Source: WQXF01 sp031552825
GTDB taxonomy: Bacteria > Bacillota > Clostridia > Christensenellales > Aristaeellaceae
Direction of reading: 5' to 3'
NCBI GenBank assembly: GCA_031552825.1
Contig: JAVBMD010000034.1
Span: 1 to 27,269, forward strand
Length of the DNA: 27,269 nucleotides
Shown: positions 22,698 through 27,269 of the stretch, piece by piece
Layout: the number at the start of each line of letters is the position of its first letter
How positions within the stretch are numbered: the stretch's first letter is position 1
Position numbers and translations under genes: made by a program
Notes under the pieces: generated by a model
The model's input: the letters and a program-made list of their open reading frames with translations, nothing else
Databases searched by the model: none
Told to the model about the DNA's origin: nothing

Positions 22698-24608
22698 ATG
22701 CCGATGCCATTGCTGCCGTTGTCCGGCATCCAGATGACAGAGGGGTTGCTCCGCAGGATGCAGCGTTTGGTGAAGGATCAAGTGTTGCCCTATCAATGGA
22801 ACGCGCTGCACGACCGCGTGGCGGGCGCGGCCAAGAGCCACTGCATCGAAAACTTTCGCATCGCCGCCGGTCTTTCCGTAGGAGAACACTACGGTATGGT
22901 GTTTCAGGATAGCGATCTGTATAAGTGGCTGGAGGCCGCCGCCTACTGTATCGCGGTATTCGGCGCCGATGCGGCGGAGTTGGAGGCGCAGGCAGACGAG
23001 GCTTGCGCGCTGATCGGTCAAGCGCAGGGATCGGATGGCTACATCAATACTTACTATACCATCAAGGAGCCGGAGAATCGCTTTACCACCCTGCAGCAGG
23101 GGCACGAGCTATACTGCGCGGGACATTTCTTTGAAGCCGCCGTCGCCTACCATCAGGCCACCGGCAAGCGCGCCATTCTGGATACTGCCTGCCGCTTCGC
23201 CGATTATCTGGCGCGGGTATTCGGCACCGGCGCGGGGCAGTTGCCCGGTTACCCGGGGCATCAGGTGGTGGAGATCGGGCTGGTGAAACTCTATCAGGCC
23301 ACCGGCAACGAGGCCTACCTGCGCTTGGCGGATTACTTCATCGACCAACGCGGCAAGCAGCCGCCCTACTTTGAAGCCGAGCGAAAGGAGCCGAAATACA
23401 AGGACATCTTCGGCCAGCCGGTGATCGAGGAACCCGCCTATTCGCAAAGCCATGCGCAGCCGGTGCGCCAAACCGAGGCGGTGGGGCATGCGGTGCGCGC
23501 GCTATATATGTATAGCGCCATGGCCGACTTGGCCGCGCTCACCGGCAACGATGCGCTTAAGCAGGCCTGCGAAACGCTGCACAACAGCGTTGCCCAGCGC
23601 CGGATGTATATCACCGGCGCGGTGGGCTCCACCGTGCATGGCGAGAGCTTCACCGGGGATTATGATTTGCCCAACGATACCATCTACGGCGAGAGTTGCG
23701 CTTCGGTGGCGCTGATGATGTTCTCCGCGCGCATGGGGGCGCTGACCGGCGAAGGCCGGTACTTCGATACCGTGGAGCGCGCTTTCTTCAATCAGGTACT
23801 GGGTGGCATCTCGCAAACCGGCAAGGAGTTCTTCTACGTGGGGCCGCTGGCGGTCAACCCGGCGGCCTGCCGGTGCAATCCCGGCTTGGCGCACGTCAAG
23901 CCGGTGCGGCAGCGCTGGTTCGACGTGGCTTGCTGCCCGACCAACATCGCCCGCACCATCATGAGCATCGGCCACTACGCTTTCGGTGCTGTGGGGGATA
24001 CGCTGTATATCCACATTCCGCTGGCCTGTCAGATCCGGGCGGAGAGCTTTTCGGTGGCGCTGCACACCCGGTACCCCTTCGGCGATACGCTGCGCATCGA
24101 GGTGCGGGAAGCGGCGCAGCATCTGGCGCTTCGCCAATCGGCGCTGGCACCCATCCGCTCGCTGCGTGTCAACGGCGCACAGCGGCCGCTGGCGGAACAA
24201 AAAGGCTATCTGCATCTGCCGGGGCTCCAGCCCGGGGATGTCGTTGAGGCGGTCTATGACCTTATGCCGCGCTACGTGGTTTCGCATCCTAAAGTGGTAG
24301 CCAACGTGGGCAAGGCGGCGGTGATGCGCGGCCCGCTGGTGTACTGCGCCGAACAGGCCGACAACGGCGCGGACATCGCCTGCCTGACGCTGCCGCCGCG
24401 CGCCGACTTTGCCGAGGTTCCAACCTTCCTCGGCGAGGATACAGTGGCGCTAACCGCCCGCGGCGCCCGCGCGGTGTTCGCCGATCAGCAGTCGCTGTAC
24501 CAAGCCTGCTTGCCGGAGAAACAGGCGGCGGAGCTCACGCTGATCCCCTACTTTCTGTGGGCCAATCGCGGCGAGGGGGAAATGCAGGTCTATCTAAATC
24601 TGCCCTAA
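22698..24608 (+). CDS. GH127 beta-L-arabinofuranosidase (DUF1680)
   Basis: A 636-residue enzyme of the GH127 family, which removes beta-L-arabinofuranose from arabino-oligosaccharides such as those on hydroxyproline-rich plant proteins. The residues known from Bifidobacterium HypBA1 are all in place with correct spacing: acid/base E316 (HGESFTGDYDLPND), and zinc ligands E332 and C334 (GESCAS) with C412-C413 (ACCPTN), one of which is the cysteine nucleophile. The (alpha/alpha)6 barrel is followed by a beta-sandwich. There is no signal peptide, so it works in the cytoplasm. The start is chosen at 22698, five bases after AAAGGGGGG; an ATG at 22680 has no ribosome site. Co-transcribed with the importer genes downstream. 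Confidence 0.9.
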   Translation: MPMPLLPLSGIQMTEGLLRRMQRLVKDQVLPYQWNALHDRVAGAAKSHCIENFRIAAGLSVGEHYGMVFQDSDLYKWLEAAAYCIAVFGADAAELEAQADEACALIGQAQGSDGYINTYYTIKEPENRFTTLQQGHELYCAGHFFEAAVAYHQATGKRAILDTACRFADYLARVFGTGAGQLPGYPGHQVVEIGLVKLYQATGNEAYLRLADYFIDQRGKQPPYFEAERKEPKYKDIFGQPVIEEPAYSQSHAQPVRQTEAVGHAVRALYMYSAMADLAALTGNDALKQACETLHNSVAQRRMYITGAVGSTVHGESFTGDYDLPNDTIYGESCASVALMMFSARMGALTGEGRYFDTVERAFFNQVLGGISQTGKEFFYVGPLAVNPAACRCNPGLAHVKPVRQRWFDVACCPTNIARTIMSIGHYAFGAVGDTLYIHIPLACQIRAESFSVALHTRYPFGDTLRIEVREAAQHLALRQSALAPIRSLRVNGAQRPLAEQKGYLHLPGLQPGDVVEAVYDLMPRYVVSHPKVVANVGKAAVMRGPLVYCAEQADNGADIACLTLPPRADFAEVPTFLGEDTVALTARGARAVFADQQSLYQACLPEKQAAELTLIPYFLWANRGEGEMQVYLNLP

Positions 24609-24625
24609 ATGCACGGAGGTGCATT
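24608..24625 (+). repeat. small intergenic hairpin after the GH127 gene
   Basis: AATGCAC (24608-24614) and GTGCATT (24619-24625) form a perfect seven-pair stem with GGAG as the loop, just after the stop codon. No T-tract follows. Possibly a stability or processing element. Confidence 0.45.
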
Positions 24626-24662
24626 GAAAGCATATAACCCAACGATCAAAGGAGGAAGCAAC

Positions 24663-26000
24663 ATGAAAAAGGGAACCAAGCTGCTGAGTCTCGCGCTGGT
24701 GCTGGCCATGATGCTGTCGATGGCGGTATGCCTGAGCGCGCAGGCCGAGGATCGTGTCACCATCACCTATTCGATGTGGGGCGACAACGAGGAAGTTCGC
24801 GTGCTCGAAGAGACCATCAAGAAGTTCGAGAGCGAGCAGGACAAGATCCACGTGGAAGTTGTGCAGATCGATCGCGCCGACTACGTGGGCGCGCTCAACA
24901 CCCGTGCCATCGGCAAAAATCTGCCCGATACCGGCATTATGGCCGAGGATGCGGTGCTGATGTGGGCCGAGCAGGGCATGCTGGCCGATGTGAGCAACAT
25001 GTACGGCGCGGACGAAGCCAAGCCGCTGGACAGCTTGGCCTTCACCTTCGGCGGCAAGCCGGTCGGTTACTCGGTTGCCAACGAAATTCTTATGCTGTAC
25101 TATGACCGCAAAGCCTTTACCGATGCTGGTGTTACGCCGCCCCCGGCCAGCGCCGATCAGGCGTGGGATTGGGATACCTTTGTGGATGTAGCCAAGCAGA
25201 TGACGCTGGATGTCAACGGCAAGAACGCCAAGGATCCGGCCTTCGATCCCAACAACATCAAGCGCTACGGCGTCATGCTCTGCCCCGATTTCTGGCAGCT
25301 TGAGGTGTGGTCGGTGATGAACGGCGGCGCTTGGTACGATGCCGAGGGCAACGTGACCATCAACACCCCCGAGGCCACCGAGGCGCTGCAGCGCGTCGCC
25401 GATCTGGCGCTGGTGCATCACGTGGCGCCGCAGTATGGCACCAACACCGCCACCACCATCGATCAGGATTTTGTCAACGGCAATGCCGCCATGTACGTCC
25501 AAGGCCAGTGGGCGGTGGGCGTGTGGATGGGCAATGCCCGCAAGAGCGACGGCCTCGATTACGGCGTGGGCGTGCTGCCTTACATGAAGGAAAAGGTTAC
25601 CCTGAATACTGGCGGCGTCAACGTGGCCTTCGCCACCTCCAAGTACCCCGCCGAGGCGATGGAGTGGCTGAAGTGGTATGCCAAGGAAGAGAACGCTTGG
25701 GGGCTGATCGAGAGCGGGATCTGGATGCCGGTGCTCTCCAGCTACTACACCGACGAGGCGCTGACCCGCAAGTGGGTCGAGAACCCGAACTTCCCGCCGT
25801 ATGACGAGTACAAGAGCGCGGTGGTCGATTACGCGATGAACAACGCGCGCCCCACCTCTTGGTACTGGGTTAACAACACCAACCTGTTCAACGATGCGCT
25901 GAGCACCATTCTGGCGCCTTGCTGGAGCGGCAACGCCAAGGTGGCCGACGCGATCGCGCAGAACATCGACGCGCTGATCGCCGCCAATCAGGGCAACTAA
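24663..26000 (+). CDS. sugar ABC transporter substrate-binding protein
   Basis: A 445-residue exported solute-binding protein of the extracellular family 1 type (MalE/UgpB-like). Signal peptide about 1-27 (LVLAMMLSMAVCLSAQA, cut before EDR); no proper lipobox, though a Cys is present at 22. The mature part has ITYSMWGDNEEVRVLEETIKKFESE, AMYVQGQWAVGVWM and a late MEWLKWYAKEENAWGLIESGIWMPVL, all typical. Ligand likely an oligosaccharide carrying arabinofuranose, judged from the GH127 neighbour. AGGAGG precedes the ATG by seven bases; the frame from 24609 has no ribosome site of its own. Confidence 0.9.
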   Translation: MKKGTKLLSLALVLAMMLSMAVCLSAQAEDRVTITYSMWGDNEEVRVLEETIKKFESEQDKIHVEVVQIDRADYVGALNTRAIGKNLPDTGIMAEDAVLMWAEQGMLADVSNMYGADEAKPLDSLAFTFGGKPVGYSVANEILMLYYDRKAFTDAGVTPPPASADQAWDWDTFVDVAKQMTLDVNGKNAKDPAFDPNNIKRYGVMLCPDFWQLEVWSVMNGGAWYDAEGNVTINTPEATEALQRVADLALVHHVAPQYGTNTATTIDQDFVNGNAAMYVQGQWAVGVWMGNARKSDGLDYGVGVLPYMKEKVTLNTGGVNVAFATSKYPAEAMEWLKWYAKEENAWGLIESGIWMPVLSSYYTDEALTRKWVENPNFPPYDEYKSAVVDYAMNNARPTSWYWVNNTNLFNDALSTILAPCWSGNAKVADAIAQNIDALIAANQGN

Positions 26001-26021
26001 GCGCTAACGGATCAAGGGTGA

Positions 26022-26077
26022 GCCCCGCGAAGGCTTCCAAAGGGCGCGCGCAATGCCCTTTGGAAGCCCTGCGGGGC
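26022..26077 (+). repeat. long intergenic stem-loop after the binding protein gene
   Basis: GCCCCGC (26022-26028) pairs with GCGGGGC (26071-26077), and after a short mismatch GGCTTCCAAAGGGC (26032-26045) pairs perfectly with GCCCTTTGGAAGCC (26055-26068), giving 21 pairs with a nine-base loop. No T-tract follows, so it is more likely an mRNA-stabilising or attenuating element than a terminator. Confidence 0.75.
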
Positions 26078-26111
26078 GATACGCTATGGTGTATGAAATG
26101 GAGGGATGGAC

Positions 26112-27023
26112 ATGAAAAGGCCCACCTCGCTGCTGGCGCGGCAGGAAGCGCGGGCGGCGAAGCTGTTTTTGATCCCGGCCTTTCTGGGGCTTACCTTCAT
26201 CACCTATCTGCCGCTGATCGCGGTGTTTGCGCTGTCCTTCTTTAAGTGGACCGCCATCATGCCCAAGCCGCTGTTTGCGGGCTGGAACAATTACGTTCGC
26301 CTGTTTACCAAGGACCTATTTTTCTGGACTTCGGTCAAGGTTACGGTGCAATACGCGCTGTTGTCGGTGTGCTTGAGCATGGTCTATTCGCTGACCGTCG
26401 CCATGCTGCTCAACCGCAAGGTTCCCGCGCGCGGGTTTTTCCGCGCGGTGTTTTATGTGCCCTATATCATTCCGGCGATGGCGGTGTATACCAGCTGGGC
26501 GCTGCTGTACAACGCGGATTTTGGCGTCTTTAACGCGCTGCGCGCCGCGTTTGGGCTCAACCGCATCGCGTTCTTGGCGGACTCAAAATACATCATCCCG
26601 TCACTGGCGCTGATCGCCGTTTGGGCCAGCGGCAACCTGATCGTGATCTTTCTCGCGGGGCTTGGCAACGTGCCGCGCGTGTACCACGAGGCGGCGGAGA
26701 TCGACGGCGCGTCCAGCTGGCAGCGCATGCGGCACATTACCTTTCCGTGCATGACGCCCATCATCTTCTACAACCTGCTGATGAGCCTGATCGCCAACAT
26801 GCAGGTGGTCGTGCCCTCGCTGATCTATGCGGGCAGCAACCGCACCACATATCCCGAATACACGTTCATGTCGTTTCTGATGTACCGCACCGGGTTCATC
26901 AACAACGACCTGAGCTTCGCCAGCACGATATCGTTCATCTTCTTTTTGATCATCGGCGTGTTCACGCTGATCCTGTTCGCCACTTCCAAATCCTGGCTGT
27001 TCTACGAAGGAGGCGACAAGTAG
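26112..27023 (+). CDS. sugar ABC transporter permease (MalF/UgpA type)
   Basis: A 303-residue inner-membrane permease with about six spans: LFLIPAFLGLTFITYLPLIAVFALSFF at the start, then segments around 75-100, 108-135, 155-180, 205-230 and 262-290. The cytoplasmic EAA loop YHEAAEIDGASSWQRMRHITFP contacts the ATPase. ATG 26112 is seven bases after GGAGG; an ATG at 26106 touches that site. It follows the long stem-loop and is joined directly to the second permease. No ATPase gene is seen in the window; a shared MsmX/UgpC-type ATPase is commonly encoded elsewhere. Confidence 0.93.
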   Translation: MKRPTSLLARQEARAAKLFLIPAFLGLTFITYLPLIAVFALSFFKWTAIMPKPLFAGWNNYVRLFTKDLFFWTSVKVTVQYALLSVCLSMVYSLTVAMLLNRKVPARGFFRAVFYVPYIIPAMAVYTSWALLYNADFGVFNALRAAFGLNRIAFLADSKYIIPSLALIAVWASGNLIVIFLAGLGNVPRVYHEAAEIDGASSWQRMRHITFPCMTPIIFYNLLMSLIANMQVVVPSLIYAGSNRTTYPEYTFMSFLMYRTGFINNDLSFASTISFIFFLIIGVFTLILFATSKSWLFYEGGDK

Positions 27024-27024
27024 C

Positions 27025-27269
27025 ATGGTCAACACGAACGTCAAGGCAGGCCCGGGCAGCAGCATCAAAAGCCAGAAGCGCAGGCGGCGCATCGCGGACG
27101 CGCTGGCGCTGGTGGCGGTGGTCCTGTGCGCCGCCGCGGTGCTGTTCCCGTTGTGGTGGATCTTCCGCTCCTCGCTGATGACCAATCCGGAGATCGGCTC
27201 GCTCAACTTTTTGCCCAGCCGCTGGCTGTTCTTGAACTATGCCGAGGCGCTTGAGGTTTTCACCTTCTT
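27025..27269 (+). CDS. second sugar ABC permease (MalG/UgpE type), truncated by the window edge
   Basis: Only the first 81 codons are present and the frame stays open to the edge. A basic cytoplasmic start (GSSIKSQKRRRRIADAL) is followed by a first membrane span (LVAVVLCAAAVLFPLWWIF) and RSSLMTNPEI, LPSRW, NYAEAL, typical of the partner permease whose family normally has about 280 residues. The ATG is one base after the stop of the first permease, with GAAGGAGG at 27006-27013 serving as ribosome site within that gene. Confidence 0.85.
   Translation, partial: MVNTNVKAGPGSSIKSQKRRRRIADALALVAVVLCAAAVLFPLWWIFRSSLMTNPEIGSLNFLPSRWLFLNYAEALEVFTF

Noticed and set aside
24594..25502. 302-codon antisense frame over the solute-binding protein
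   Set aside because: Shadow of a real gene with clear signal peptide and family motifs on the other strand.

Overview
The window is about 27 kb of G+C-rich DNA (roughly 60% by eye). It most likely comes from an anaerobic Clostridia-type member of the Bacillota, possibly a gut commensal. The signs are a clostridial-style HutP-cmk-plsC-ispH/rpsA block with IspH fused to ribosomal protein S1, a YwiB-like DUF1934 gene near pyrG, a MscL with a C-terminal zinc ribbon, a type III glutamine synthetase, strong Shine-Dalgarno sequences and U-tailed terminators. I cannot name a genus from sequence alone. No mobile elements, tRNAs or CRISPR arrays were found.

Layout. 1-160: the 5S rRNA that closes an rRNA operon lying off the left edge, with its terminator. 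356-3487: a membrane HD-GYP-type protein, a DUF1934 protein with a long unknown C-terminal extension, and a metallo-beta-lactamase-fold hydrolase. 3514-5250: pyrG behind a near-consensus promoter, ending in a terminator shared with a convergent metallophosphoesterase (minus strand). 6240-6713 (minus): a small single-span membrane protein, divergent from the GlnN-type glutamine synthetase (6868-8964). 9019-13196: hutP-like gene, cmk, plsC and ispH-rpsA in a row. 13276-15743: alpha/beta hydrolase, DUF4279 protein, mscL and a small HD-family protein. 15870-18308: a large secreted protein with peptidoglycan-binding domains and a perfect eight-residue repeat linker. 18484-21372: a TrpXYZ-type ABC importer whose permease and ATPase are one polypeptide. 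21442-27269: a sugar locus with a divergent LacI regulator, a GH127 beta-L-arabinofuranosidase, a solute-binding protein and two permeases, the second cut by the window edge.

How the genes work together. The sugar locus reads as uptake of arabinose-containing oligosaccharides, cytoplasmic cleavage by the GH127 enzyme, and LacI control through two matching operator-like sites placed just after both divergent start points. The central block is housekeeping: nucleotide (pyrG, cmk), phospholipid (plsC), isoprenoid (ispH), translation (S1) and nitrogen (glnN) metabolism.

Most notable. The CTP synthase has lost the nucleophilic cysteine of its glutaminase domain (Gly380), so it probably uses free ammonia. 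Two HD-superfamily proteins lack expected metal ligands. The ispH-rpsA fusion carries a near-perfect internal Shine-Dalgarno before an ATG exactly at the IspH/S1 junction. The permease and ATPase of one importer are fused. Function statements rest on motif recognition by eye; no database search was run.
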